Positions 41,832 to 49,886 of a DNA stretch of 64,000 bases are shown piece after piece (positions within the stretch are counted from its first letter, which is position 1; every line of letters starts with the position of its first letter). The DNA is from Streptomyces sp. NBC_00654. Its GTDB lineage: Bacteria; Actinomycetota; Actinomycetes; Streptomycetales; Streptomycetaceae. The notes under the pieces are model-generated. The model was not told where the DNA came from. It saw nothing but the letters and a program-made list of their open reading frames with translations, and ran no database searches. Location: positions 434,001-498,000 of the forward strand of contig NZ_JAPEOB010000001.1 in the NCBI RefSeq assembly GCF_026341775.1, given 5' to 3'. The position numbers and the translations under genes are program-made.

Positions 41832-43067
41832 TCAGGCCCCGGTCGCCGTGCCGGGGGTGGGCTCGGGGCAGTAGCGCGCCCAGGAGTCGGCGAACTGCAG
41901 GCGGGTGAAGCCCCTGGCCTGGACGTTGCCGTGGAAGCGGCGGGTGACCGAGCTGATGTCGTACTCCTTGAGCAGGAGTTGCAGGCCCCGAGGGGTCAGT
42001 CCGTGGGGGGTGTACTCCGCCCAGGGCATCTCGTCGTCCTGGTTGAGGATGTCGAGGAGCCGGCTGGTGCGAAGTGCCGGCGGGTTGCCTTCAGTGGTGA
42101 AGGCACGGCGGATGTCGGCCAGGAGGCGGATGCCCAGGCTGCTGCGGTCCTGGTCGTGCTCGGCTTCGTGCTTGGCCATGATCTGGCAGGCGGTGCGAGC
42201 GAGGTCCGGCCATGCTCCGCCGGCGAGATCGGCGACGCTCACCAGCGGCTGCCAGGTGTCGGCCGCCCGGTCTTCGACCGGCATGGCCGGTGTCAGCTCC
42301 ATCGCCTCGGCGTGCAGGGGAGTCAGCCAGGCGACGAGCCGGTCACGTAGCGCGTGGAGCGGCGGGGTGTCACGGAAAGTACGGAACTCCGCCACCTTCT
42401 CGCCCGGCCTGCGGCGCCGCATCCGGATCACGATCGACCGGTCCATGATCGTGTCCGGCAGGTCGCCGATGCCGGCGAGGGCCGCCATGGCGAACGTGGG
42501 GAACTTCGAGACCTCGTGGTTGGGTCCGGAAACCCGCAGGGTGGGGCGGTTGCGCTGGTGCCCCGCGTTGAACAGGCCGCGCATCTCCTCGTTCTTCTCC
42601 GCAACCTTCGCGGAGCCGAAGAGCGTGTCGGCCTCGTCGACCAGCAGGGTGGGCGGTGTGGCGGTGATCGACCGGAACACCGCGGCGGCCGACGCGTTGA
42701 CCGTGATCAACGGATCGTGAACGCTCTCGGTGATCACGTCCAGCAGCCGCGACTTGCCGCACCGCTTCGCCGGCCCCACGACGGCCAGCCGCGGAGCGTG
42801 CTGCCACGCCGTCTGCAAGTGCGTAGCCGCAACCCACAAGGTCACGGCCGTGAACGCCTCCCCACTCGGCAGTACGACGTAGCGGCGAATCTGCTCCCGC
42901 AGCTCCGCGAGCAGCGCCTCGCCCTCGGACGGCGGAGCAGGTTCGGGCTCCTATGCCGGCGGCGGTACGGGCTCGGCGGGGCGGCCGGGTATGGCCACCG
43001 GCGGCCATAGGGCGGCGGTGTTTTGAAGGGATGGCGTGCTCTGGGCGGGATCGTCCATACTGGACAC
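41832..43067 (-). pseudogene. DUF3631 helicase-like gene interrupted by an in-frame TAG
   Basis: From GTG 43067 (GGAGGAG upstream) the frame encodes 38 residues (VSSMDDPAQSTPSLQNTAAL...PPPA), then TAG at 42951-42953, then continues in the same frame with EPEPAPPSEGEALLAELREQI and runs 337 codons or more to 41832. The distal part has the P-loop LAVVGPAKRCGKSRLLDV, PTLLVDEADTLFG (Walker B) and the typical DUF3631 end. Translation could restart at GTG 42845, losing conserved RRYVVLPSGEAFTAV sequence. Either a pseudogene, a readthrough product or a restart. Confidence 0.72.
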
Positions 43068-43090
43068 GTAGCTCCTCCGCTTGCGGGCCA

Positions 43091-43136
43091 ATGGGACGGC
43101 AATCCCGGCCTCGCAGGTCAGTCGTTCAGGGATGGG
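43091..43136 (-). repeat. Shared leader repeat, copy upstream of the DUF3631 gene
   Basis: Read on the minus strand: CATCCCTGAACGACTGACC... then GAGGCCGGGATTGCCGTCCCAT, ending 24 bases before the GTG at 43067. It matches the sequence before the excisionase gene (43908-43951) in the same orientation relative to the gene. Confidence 0.75.
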
Positions 43137-43263
43137 CGGCGTGAGGTTTGCGCTCTGAGCCCCTCGGTGTTGGGTCACCGGGGGGCTTTTTGTATGTCGG
43201 GTGCTGGTTGAAGGCATGCCTCAGCGGATCGGTGCGGTCTGCTGGGGTGCTCTACAGTACTAT

Positions 43264-43291
43264 GCAGATCGCATAGTGCTATGCGATCTGC
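43264..43291. promoter_or_regulatory. Perfect palindrome upstream of the XRE gene
   Basis: GCAGATCGCATAG, TG, CTATGCGATCTGC: 13-bp arms with a two-base centre. A further ACTATGC half-site lies just to the left (43259-43265). It lies about 70 bases before the XRE start at 43361 and about 200 from the DUF3631 start, so it is a likely operator for that regulator. Confidence 0.75.
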
Positions 43292-43360
43292 AGAACAGAT
43301 GTTAATCTTGTTCCATGCCGCACAACCGGCGGTAGACGCAGCGAACGGGAGGAGGGGGCG

Positions 43361-43846
43361 ATGCCGGATGACGAGGGAAACCCTGAGGGCGTGCTCCTCA
43401 GCGGCGAGGAGAACGCCGCTGTGCGGGTCAAACTGGAGCGCGAGAAACGCGGCTGGAGCACCACCACGCTGTCCGACCGCATGAACGACGTCGGCTTCGA
43501 CATGAACCCGTCTGCGGTCTGGCGCATCGAGAACCGCAAGCGCCGGATCAACCTCGATGAGGCCATCGGCTTCGCCGAGATCTTCGGCATCCCGCTCAGC
43601 AACTTCGTCGGGCCGCCCAGCCTGGCGACCATGGGCCGTGCCATGGAGCTGATCGACAACGTCGTCGCCGCCTACAGAGCCTCCAACCGTGCCAACCACG
43701 AGGCACGCAAGGCCCGCGACCAGCTCGACGCCTATCTCGCCGACCACCCGGACATCCGCGAAGAGGCTGACGTGATGGTCTCCAACGCCATCGCCACCGA
43801 ACTGATGAAGAGCAACGAAGAGTACGGGCCCGCCTCGGACTCATAG
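43361..43846 (+). CDS. XRE-family regulator of the element
   Basis: 161 residues from ATG 43361 with GGAGGAGGGGGCG upstream. HTH: KLEREKRGWSTTTLSDRMNDVGFDMNPSAVWRIEN at about 25-60, then INLDEAIGFAEIFGIPLSNFVG. The C-terminal half is a probable coiled coil (AYRASNRANHEARKARDQLDAYLADH). Placed between the divergent DUF3631 and xis-int units, it is in the position of a KorSA/Pra-like switch controlling replication and excision. Confidence 0.82.
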   Translation: MPDDEGNPEGVLLSGEENAAVRVKLEREKRGWSTTTLSDRMNDVGFDMNPSAVWRIENRKRRINLDEAIGFAEIFGIPLSNFVGPPSLATMGRAMELIDNVVAAYRASNRANHEARKARDQLDAYLADHPDIREEADVMVSNAIATELMKSNEEYGPASDS

Positions 43847-43907
43847 CGGCCCACACCACGTGGCGCAGCGGGAACGCAAACCCCCGCTGTGGCCGTCATG
43901 CCCATCC

Positions 43908-43951
43908 CATCCCTGAACGACATGAGGCCAGGCCCGGGGTTGCCGCCCCAT
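43908..43951 (+). repeat. Shared leader repeat, copy upstream of xis
   Basis: CATCCCTGAACGAC, then ATGAGGCCAGGCCCGGGGTTGCCGCCCCAT: similar to the leader before the DUF3631 gene and inverted relative to it, so both genes see it in the same direction. In both cases a CGGAG-type RBS and the start codon follow within about 30 bases. Confidence 0.75.
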
Positions 43952-43977
43952 CCGCCGGCCAGAACCGGAGCACTCAC

Positions 43978-44253
43978 TTGCGCCCTTCGGCGATACCGCA
44001 CGCCCCCGTTAAGCGCCCGCGACCGCAGGGGGAGGTGACCACTACCGACACCCTCCTCACCGTGGAACAGGCTGCCGAACGCCTCGGCACCGGCGTGCGC
44101 TTCATCCGGCGACTCATCCAGGAGCGCCGTATCCGCTACGTCAAGCTCGGCAAGCCCGTACGGATCCCCGAGAGCGCCATCGCCGCGTACATCGAGGAGC
44201 GCACCGTTCCGACTCTCGGCGACGCGCGTTCCCGCTTCGGGAAGGCTGCCTGA
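43978..44253 (+). CDS. xis: Excisionase (helix-turn-helix, MerR/Xis-like)
   Basis: TTG 43978 gives 91 residues and has CCGGAG seven bases upstream, in a layout like that of the DUF3631 gene; GTG 44035 is an alternative. The DNA-binding core is LLTVEQAAERLGTGVRFIRRLIQERRIRYVKLGKPVRIPESAIAAYIEERT, the DNA-binding excisionase family (TIGR01764-like). It bends attachment-site DNA to favour excision. Its stop overlaps the integrase start (TGATG). Confidence 0.85.
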   Translation: MRPSAIPHAPVKRPRPQGEVTTTDTLLTVEQAAERLGTGVRFIRRLIQERRIRYVKLGKPVRIPESAIAAYIEERTVPTLGDARSRFGKAA

Positions 44254-45410
44254 TGGCCGCCCGGAAGCCGCAGCGGCGACGTGAATTCGGCACCGTCCGT
44301 CAGCTCCCGTCGGGACGGTGGCAGACGCGCTACTGGGCTCCGGACGGCAGCCGTCGCACCGCCCCGGAGACCTTCGAGACGCGTACCGAGGCCCAGACCT
44401 GGCTCACGCTCACCCAGGCCGACATCGAGCGCAAGCATTGGGTCGACCCCGACGCGGGCTCGATCAATTTCGAGACGTACGCCATGAAGTGGATCGAGGA
44501 GCGCGGTCTCTCCGCCACCACGGAGGAGCTGTACCGAAGGCTCCTGCGCTTGCACCTGCTGCCCGCGTTCGCCTCGATGAACCTGGATGACATCACGCCG
44601 CCTGGCGTGCGGACCTGGCGCGTCGAGCGGCTGGAGGCTACCGGTGCGACGACCGTCGCCAAGTCCTACCGCCTTCTCAAGGCCGTCATGGAGACGGCGG
44701 CCGACGACGAGCTGATCCGCCGCAATCCCTGCCGGATCAGGGGCGCCGGCAGCGAGAAGGCCAAGGAACGCCCGACGGCCACCGTCGAACAGGTCGACGC
44801 GCTTGCCGACGCCATGGGGCCGAGGTGGCGGCTGATGGTGTACTTCGGCGCCTACGGACCGATGCGTCCGGAGGAGCAGGCGGCGCTGCGGCGGCCCGAC
44901 GTCACGCTCGCACCCCTCTCGGTCAAGGTTCGGGACGCTGCACCCGAGCTGACCACCGGGCGTCGCGTCGAAGGCGACACCAAGTCGGCCGCGGGAAGGC
45001 GGACCGTCTTCCTGCCCGCCTTCCTGTACATCGAGGTGAAGCGTCACCTCGACTGGTACGCCGAGAAGGAACCCGACGGGCTCCTGTTCGTCGGGGAGAG
45101 GGGCGCCCCCTTCCGCCGGTCCACCTTCGGCCGCAAGTGGCGCAGGGCTCGGACCGAGGTCGGCCTGCCGGAGGGTTTCCGCTTCTACGACCTCCGGCAC
45201 ACCGGCCACACCCTGTCCACCCAGTCGGGCGCCACGCTCAAGGACACGATGGTCCGCGCCGGCCAGTCCTCGGAGAAGGCGGCGCTGATTTACCAGCACT
45301 CCGATGGTGAGCGGCAGCGGGAGGTCGCGGACGGCATCAACGACCTGGTCCGTGCCCAACGGATCAAGGCAGCGGAGGTCGTTGGGTCGCAGAGCGCTCG
45401 CGAAGCCTAA
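44253..45410 (+). CDS. int: Tyrosine integrase (SLP1/pSAM2-like)
   Basis: 385 residues from ATG 44253. N-terminal arm-binding part RREFGTVRQLPSGRWQTRYW, SAM-like core-binding domain to about 160, then the catalytic domain: Arg in FGAYGPMRPEEQAAL (about 203), YDLRHTGHTLSTQSG (about 310; the usual H-x-x-R reads HTGH), GQSSEKAALIYQHS (GQ for the common GH) with the nucleophile Tyr near 347. It would recombine attP with the 3' half of tRNA-Gly. Decayed copies of a relative lie at 29500-29862. Confidence 0.9.
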   Translation: MAARKPQRRREFGTVRQLPSGRWQTRYWAPDGSRRTAPETFETRTEAQTWLTLTQADIERKHWVDPDAGSINFETYAMKWIEERGLSATTEELYRRLLRLHLLPAFASMNLDDITPPGVRTWRVERLEATGATTVAKSYRLLKAVMETAADDELIRRNPCRIRGAGSEKAKERPTATVEQVDALADAMGPRWRLMVYFGAYGPMRPEEQAALRRPDVTLAPLSVKVRDAAPELTTGRRVEGDTKSAAGRRTVFLPAFLYIEVKRHLDWYAEKEPDGLLFVGERGAPFRRSTFGRKWRRARTEVGLPEGFRFYDLRHTGHTLSTQSGATLKDTMVRAGQSSEKAALIYQHSDGERQREVADGINDLVRAQRIKAAEVVGSQSAREA

Positions 45411-45586
45411 CGAGCAGACCGGCTCGGGGCTGTCCGAACACAGCCCCGAGCTCGATACGTTTCGGAGTCCGGCCGGCGTGCCGCGTGCTTCCGCAGCGGC
45501 GAAATACGCCTCCGGAATAGCCATCTTCGGTCTTGCTGTCAGACGTTGCATCTACGCTGCCTCTCACCGAGGACACAGGGGGAACG

Positions 45587-46618
45587 GTGAGTGGTGCAGG
45601 ATCGCCGCAGCGATGGCATCCAGTACAGAGAGTGCACAATCGGCAGGTTGAGAAACATGTGGGACGGGCGGAAAAGGCTGCCGCTGATCTGGGTGTCGCC
45701 TTCGATACGCACAGTGTCCGTAAGGCACTTGGATTTCGATGGGCCCCCTATCTGCTGAGACTGCGGCGAGTGCTGATCTTCTTCGTGGTGCTGGGCGTTA
45801 CAGCCGTTGTTACCTACCGCCCGGCTTGTCGACCTGGCGGGATCCTCGATGTTGGTCCCACGTCTTGCGGGTCCTACTCTGCTTACGTTCTCGGACCCGG
45901 GGGCGACCCGCGGGCGACTGGGGTCTTCGTCTGCGCCTCGTTGGTCCTCGTTTTCGTGTGGTCGACATGGCGCGCGGAGCACATCGCGCGGTGCTACGAG
46001 CCGCTCTACCCACTCCTCAGCCTGCTCTCGGCCAGTGGGGATCTGGTCGGTATGGCGGAAAGCCATTACACGGATGCAGGGCGACTCCGAAAGAAGGTCT
46101 GGAGAGTTGGTCTCCCTCTGCGGGAGGTCGCCGGAGACGCTGCGTCTGCGTTCGGGGTTAGCCGGGCAATCCGAAAGGAACTCGTGAGCCACGTACGGCT
46201 GGTGGAGACGACGTTTACGCAGGCGGCGGACGAACTTCTGCGGGATCGCGAGGGCGCGGCGCGGAAGCTTGGTCTGCTTGCCGCGACTGCCGCGAGCAGC
46301 ATCGCCGCCGATCGCTTTCAGGAAATCCTCCCGGAGGCGCTGCTCCCGAGCGGGGAATCTGGAGAGGGCTCGTTGGCACCTGACCGGGTGGACGGCCTCC
46401 GCTTGGCGAAGGCGTGCACGTGGTCGGTACTCTGCGTAACACTCTTCTCGCTGCTCCTCGCGGGGCTAGGTGTGCCGGCGGAGCTGATGGTGCCATTGGC
46501 GATACTGGCCTTCCCTGTGGCCGTATACGTGCTTTTGGCGGCGCGGCATGGGCTCAACGAGGCGTCACGTCTGACGCGAAGCATCAGCACGTTCTTCTCT
46601 TCGGGACCTCCGCTCTGA
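45587..46618 (+). CDS. Unrecognised membrane protein between int and the tRNA
   Basis: 343 residues from GTG 45587 with AGGGGGAA upstream. Two helices around 70-130 (VLIFFVVLGVTAVVTY and ATGVFVCASLVLVFVWSTW), a soluble helical domain (PLYPLLSLLSASGDLVGMAESHY; VRLVETTFTQAADELLRDREGAARKLGLLAATAAS), and two helices at the end (SVLCVTLFSLLLAGLGVP, MVPLAILAFPVAVYVLLA). No family recognised. The spot between integrase and attachment site is a common place for cargo. Confidence 0.65.
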   Translation: MSGAGSPQRWHPVQRVHNRQVEKHVGRAEKAAADLGVAFDTHSVRKALGFRWAPYLLRLRRVLIFFVVLGVTAVVTYRPACRPGGILDVGPTSCGSYSAYVLGPGGDPRATGVFVCASLVLVFVWSTWRAEHIARCYEPLYPLLSLLSASGDLVGMAESHYTDAGRLRKKVWRVGLPLREVAGDAASAFGVSRAIRKELVSHVRLVETTFTQAADELLRDREGAARKLGLLAATAASSIAADRFQEILPEALLPSGESGEGSLAPDRVDGLRLAKACTWSVLCVTLFSLLLAGLGVPAELMVPLAILAFPVAVYVLLAARHGLNEASRLTRSISTFFSSGPPL

Positions 46619-46800
46619 CGCTGGCTGCTCGTACATGGCTGTGCGAACCGCTGTCCATGTCGAGTGGAGAGTTCCCGCTTGACCGCCCGAACGGTGACGC
46701 AGGTCACAAGGATTACGTCTCGTGATCCGAGATGCCCGGATCAGTCTTTCCTGGAGTGGGCCGCGAACGGCTCGCGAAACAGCGTCCCAATGGCGACTTA

Positions 46801-46819
46801 GGGCACAAGGAGGGCACGG
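46801..46819. promoter_or_regulatory. Possible integrase arm sites near the intact tRNA
   Basis: GGGCACAAGGAGGGCACGG: two GGGCAC hexamers as direct repeats, like those flanking scars D, E and F (GGGCACGGATGGGGCAC). It lies about 60 bases from the 44-nt core. The rest of 46619-46847 shows no gene. Confidence 0.5.
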
Positions 46820-46847
46820 AGCACCCTGGGTGGTCTAGACAACAAAC

Positions 46848-46874
46848 AAGGCCCTGGTCTCCGGCCAGGGCCTT
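46848..46874 (-). terminator. Terminator of the tRNA-Gly gene
   Basis: AAGGCCCTGG / CCAGGGCCTT (46848-46857 with 46865-46874). Minus-strand transcription of the tRNA would end here. Versions of this hairpin accompany most of the tRNA scars, showing that the duplicated unit includes the terminator. Confidence 0.8.
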
Positions 46875-46879
46875 CATCA

Positions 46880-46953
46880 TGGAGCGGGTGACGAGAATCG
46901 AACTCGCGCTCTGAGCTTGGGAAGCTCATGTTCTACCATTAAACTACACCCGC
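46880..46953 (-). tRNA. tRNA-Gly(CCC), intact, with encoded CCA
   Basis: On the minus strand: acceptor GCGGGTG/CACCCGC, D-arm TAGTTTAATGGTAGAAC, anticodon stem TGAGC/GCTCA with loop TTCCCAA (anticodon CCC), T-arm GCGAG TTCGATT CTCGT, discriminator T and CCA. 74 nt in all. The 44 nt from the anticodon loop to CCA form the attachment core of the adjacent element. It is the only complete tRNA gene found in the window. Confidence 0.95.
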
Positions 46954-47186
46954 GAAGCGCGCCGATCATCGGCGGTGCATCGTCGCACACTGTACCCCAT
47001 GGCAGGCCCCCGGCGTATTCGTCGTGGGGCCGGTCGTCGTTTCCGGGGGTGGGGAGGGGTGGATGCGGGTGTGAGGGGCGGGAGTTGGGGGCGTAGCGTG
47101 GGTTGTCGGAGTGCCGCCTGGAGTGGCGTCCCGTTCATCCCCTAATGTGGCGTTTTCGTCCAAGGCTTGGTTGGGGAAGGGACTTG

Positions 47187-47360
47187 ATGGAGTCGATGGA
47201 GCGCACCGTCGTCCGCTGTGCCGAAGGGCACGTTTTTGCTACCTCGTCGTTCCCGATGCAGCAGCTCGGGGCCGGCCGGATCGGTCCCGGGCGGCTGATC
47301 CGGTGTCCGCGTTGTGCCCGGTTGAGGCATGCGGTGCCGGTGGTGTTCGAGGAGCGGTAG
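47187..47360 (+). CDS. Small zinc-ribbon-like protein, 57 aa
   Basis: ATG 47187 with GGGGAAGGGA upstream. [20 protein letters not shown] and [15 protein letters not shown] give a C-x3-H ... C-x2-C pattern that could bind one zinc. Similar tiny proteins occur before dcd in Streptomyces. Function unknown. Confidence 0.65.
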   Translation: MESMERTVVRCAEGHVFATSSFPMQQLGAGRIGPGRLIRCPRCARLRHAVPVVFEER

Positions 47361-47496
47361 GAGCGGGGCAGGCCCGGTTTCCGGAGGCGGCGCTCGGGGT
47401 TTTCGGGGTGTCGTCGGGTGGTCCGGGAAGTGGTTCGGCAGGCGCGCGGGGCGGTCCGGTTGGGGCGGGCTCGCGCGTTCTGCGTATCCTCGGGAC

Positions 47497-48072
47497 GTGC
47501 TTCTCTCAGACAAGGACATCCGGGCCGAGATCGACGCCGGGCGGGTCCGCATTGATCCGTTCGACCCGTCGATGGTGCAGCCATCGAGCATCGACGTGCG
47601 GCTGGACCGCTACTTCCGGGTGTTCGAGAACCACCGCTATCCGCATATCGACCCCGCCATCGAGCAGGTCGACCTGACGCGCACGGTGGAGCCGGAGGGG
47701 GATGAGGCGTTCATCCTGCACCCCGGTGAATTCGTGCTCGCCTCGACGTACGAGGTGATCTCGCTGCCCGACGATCTCGCGTCGCGGCTGGAGGGCAAGA
47801 GCTCGCTGGGGCGGCTCGGGCTCGTGACGCATTCGACGGCCGGGTTCATCGACCCGGGGTTCTCGGGGCATGTGACCCTGGAGCTCTCGAATCTCGCGAC
47901 GCTGCCGATCAAGCTCTGGCCGGGAATGAAGATCGGCCAGCTATGCATGTTCCGGCTGAGTTCGCCCTCCGAATTCCCGTACGGATCCGAGCGGTACGGA
48001 TCGCGTTACCAGGGGCAGCGCGGACCGACCGCCTCCCGGTCGTACATGAATTTCCACCGGACCCAGGTGTGA
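47497..48072 (+). CDS. dcd: dCTP deaminase
   Basis: 191 residues from GTG 47497, the usual length. Motifs: [49 protein letters not shown] and ...[16 protein letters not shown]. The enzyme deaminates dCTP to dUTP as a homotrimer; in actinobacteria the close relatives can also hydrolyse dUTP to dUMP. Single copy core gene, and the first clearly chromosomal gene beyond the tRNA. The next gene starts 11 bases on and is probably co-transcribed. Confidence 0.95.
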   Translation: MLLSDKDIRAEIDAGRVRIDPFDPSMVQPSSIDVRLDRYFRVFENHRYPHIDPAIEQVDLTRTVEPEGDEAFILHPGEFVLASTYEVISLPDDLASRLEGKSSLGRLGLVTHSTAGFIDPGFSGHVTLELSNLATLPIKLWPGMKIGQLCMFRLSSPSEFPYGSERYGSRYQGQRGPTASRSYMNFHRTQV

Positions 48073-48082
48073 GGGCGGACCG

Positions 48083-48580
48083 ATGAGCGAGGCGCGGGAG
48101 AACCTGACGTACGAGGGCTTCGGGCTCGCCGTGCGTGAGCTGGCGCAGACGGTGGCCGACGACGGGTACGAGCCCGATGTGGTGCTGAGCATCGCCCGGG
48201 GCGGGGTGTTCGTCGCGGGCGGGCTCGCGTACGCGCTCGACTGCAAGAACATCCACCTGGTGAACGTGGAGTTCTACACGGGCGTGGGCACCACGCTGGA
48301 AATGCCCGTCATGCTGGCGCCCGTTCCGAATGCCATCGATTTCTCGGACAAGAAGGTCCTGATCGCCGATGACGTCGCCGACACGGGCAAGACGCTGAAG
48401 CTGGTCCGGGACTTCTGCGTCGACCATGTCGCCGAGGTGCGCAGCGCGGTCATCTACGAGAAGTCGCACTCGCTCGTGAAATGCGAGTACGTGTGGAAGA
48501 AGACCGATCGGTGGATCAACTTCCCGTGGAGTGTGGAGAAGCCCGTCGTACGCCGTGACGGGCAGGTTCTCGACGCCTGA
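48083..48580 (+). CDS. Phosphoribosyltransferase
   Basis: 165 residues from ATG 48083. PRPP loop VLIADDVADTGKTLKLV is intact; upstream, VVLSIARGGVFVAGGLAYAL binds pyrophosphate. Length and text match xanthine/hypoxanthine-guanine type PRTases of purine salvage. Substrate cannot be fixed from sequence alone. Ends before a strong terminator. Confidence 0.88.
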   Translation: MSEARENLTYEGFGLAVRELAQTVADDGYEPDVVLSIARGGVFVAGGLAYALDCKNIHLVNVEFYTGVGTTLEMPVMLAPVPNAIDFSDKKVLIADDVADTGKTLKLVRDFCVDHVAEVRSAVIYEKSHSLVKCEYVWKKTDRWINFPWSVEKPVVRRDGQVLDA

Positions 48581-48610
48581 GGGCATTCCCCGGGGCGGGG
48601 ACGGGTATCG

Positions 48611-48647
48611 AAGAACCCCCGGAGCGCGGTGCGCTCCGGGGGTTCTT
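48611..48647. terminator. Bidirectional terminator
   Basis: AAGAACCCCCGGAGCGC / GCGCTCCGGGGGTTCTT, 17-bp perfect stem with loop GGT. It lies between two convergent genes and ends both. Confidence 0.92.
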
Positions 48648-48661
48648 CGTGTGGTGCCCGG

Positions 48662-49615
48662 TCAGATCGTGCCGAGCTTGATGATCGACAGCAGCGCGAT
48701 CAGCTGGATCGCCGAGGCTCCCAGCGCCTTCGGCCACGGCAGGTCGTGCGACTTGCTCACCATCGACGTGAACAGTGCTCCGGCCGCCAGCCAGGTGATC
48801 CAGCCGATCACCTGCACCAGGGAGTTCTCACCGCCCAGGAAGAGGGCGAAGAGCAGGCGCGGGGCGTCCGTGACCGACATGATCAGCATCGAGAGGCCCA
48901 CGGTCGGCTGCCAGGAGCCGTTGCCGCCCAGCTGGCGCGCCAGGGTGTGGGTGACCGCGCCGAGGACCAGGCCGCCGATGACGAAGCCGATGCCGGTGAT
49001 GATGACGTAGGGGACGGCCGTGGAGATCGTCGCGTTGATCGCCTCGTCGCGCGCCTGGTCGAAGCCGAAGATCGCGAGCAGCCCGTACAGGAACGTGACG
49101 ATGAGCGCCGGGCCCCACACCGGGTAGTCGCGCATCTGCCAGAACGTCGGCCCCGGGCGCATCACCATGCCGGTGAGCAGGTCCTTCCAGGGCAGGCGCG
49201 GGCCTGCGGGCTGGGCGGGGGCCTGGCCGGCCCCGTAGGCGCCGCCGTCGTTGTAGGGGTCTTCGTTGATGCTGAACGCCTGTGTGTGACCCGGGCTGTT
49301 GGCGTACGGGTCCTGGTGCGGGGGTTCCTGGTACGGGTCGCCGAAGTACTCGGGCTCGCCGTGTCCGTGGGCGCCGTTGCCGGGGCCGCCCTGCTGTCCG
49401 TGTCCGCCGCCGTACCCGCCGCCGTGTCCGCCGTTGTACGGGGCGCCCTGGGGTGCTCCGTACGGCGGTGCGCCGTTGCCCCCTGCGGGGGGCCACGACT
49501 GACGGCCGTACGGCGGCTGTGGTGCCTGCCCCCCGTACGGCTGTTGCTGCGGGTGCTGCTGCGGTTGCTGCGGCGTGCGGTTGTCCCGGCCGCGTCCGAT
49601 CCTGAATCCAGCCAC
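48662..49615 (-). CDS. Yip1-family membrane protein with Gln/Gly-rich N-terminus
   Basis: 317 residues from ATG 49615. The first 140 residues are disordered and rich in Pro, Gln, Gly and Tyr (GGYGGGHGQQGGPGNGAHG). Five or so helices follow (VWGPALIVTFLYGLLAIFGF, AVPYVIITGIGFVIGGLVLGA, LSMLIMSVTDAPRLLFALFL, QVIGWITWLAAGALFTSMV, ALGASAIQLIALLSIIKLG), as in Yip1/YIPF proteins. Function in bacteria unknown. Confidence 0.82.
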   Translation of the reverse strand: MAGFRIGRGRDNRTPQQPQQHPQQQPYGGQAPQPPYGRQSWPPAGGNGAPPYGAPQGAPYNGGHGGGYGGGHGQQGGPGNGAHGHGEPEYFGDPYQEPPHQDPYANSPGHTQAFSINEDPYNDGGAYGAGQAPAQPAGPRLPWKDLLTGMVMRPGPTFWQMRDYPVWGPALIVTFLYGLLAIFGFDQARDEAINATISTAVPYVIITGIGFVIGGLVLGAVTHTLARQLGGNGSWQPTVGLSMLIMSVTDAPRLLFALFLGGENSLVQVIGWITWLAAGALFTSMVSKSHDLPWPKALGASAIQLIALLSIIKLGTI

Positions 49616-49821
49616 GAATCGAACGTACCTGGTCCGGGTGGGTGTGGTGAGGGGGCCCGGTGAACCCGCCCGCCTTTGCGGCCGAGCTGTGACATCCCCT
49701 AAGGGAGCCCTGGGGGGACAGCTGGGGGGTCTTTGGGGGCCGCCGGGAGGTGTGGGAGGGAGCCATCAGGGCAGCAACAGGGCCGTCGGGAACGTGATCC
49801 CGGGCCGTCCGGGGCAGGCGC

Positions 49822-49886
49822 GGACTCCCGTACGCGGGAGCTCCCGCACGCGGACTCCCGTACGCGAAAGCTCCCGTACGCGAAAG
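49822..49886. repeat. Tandem CTCCCGTACGCG repeats
   Basis: Four imperfect copies of a 15-16-bp unit (ACTCCCGTACGCGGG, AGCTCCCGCACGCGG, ACTCCCGTACGCGAA, AGCTCCCGTACGCGAA), each holding CGTACG or CGCACG. They lie in the gap between the Yip1 promoter and the Fe-S protein's terminator. 49616-49821 shows no gene. Confidence 0.75.

Larger units (their letters stand above)
26991..46923. mobile_element. Mobilizable integrative element in tRNA-Gly(CCC), about 20 kb
   Basis: Bounded by identical 44-nt direct repeats (26991-27034 and 46880-46923, the latter inside the intact tRNA gene). Contains a tyrosine integrase and excisionase pair close to the tRNA end, an XRE regulator, DUF3631 and DUF2637 genes, MobC and a MOBP-type relaxase. 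I find no FtsK/TraB-like translocase, so transfer would depend on a helper. Cargo is at 27.2-38.4 kb and 45.6-46.6 kb. Confidence 0.85.

Noticed and set aside
38423..43067. A self-transfer (FtsK/TraB) gene
   Set aside because: Searched by eye for a large P-loop translocase; only DUF3631, DUF2637, MobC and relaxase are present, so I call the element mobilizable.
48529..48660. Palindrome-rich stretch as a possible CRISPR repeat
   Set aside because: A single perfect hairpin between convergent genes; it is a terminator. No CRISPR array was seen anywhere in the window.
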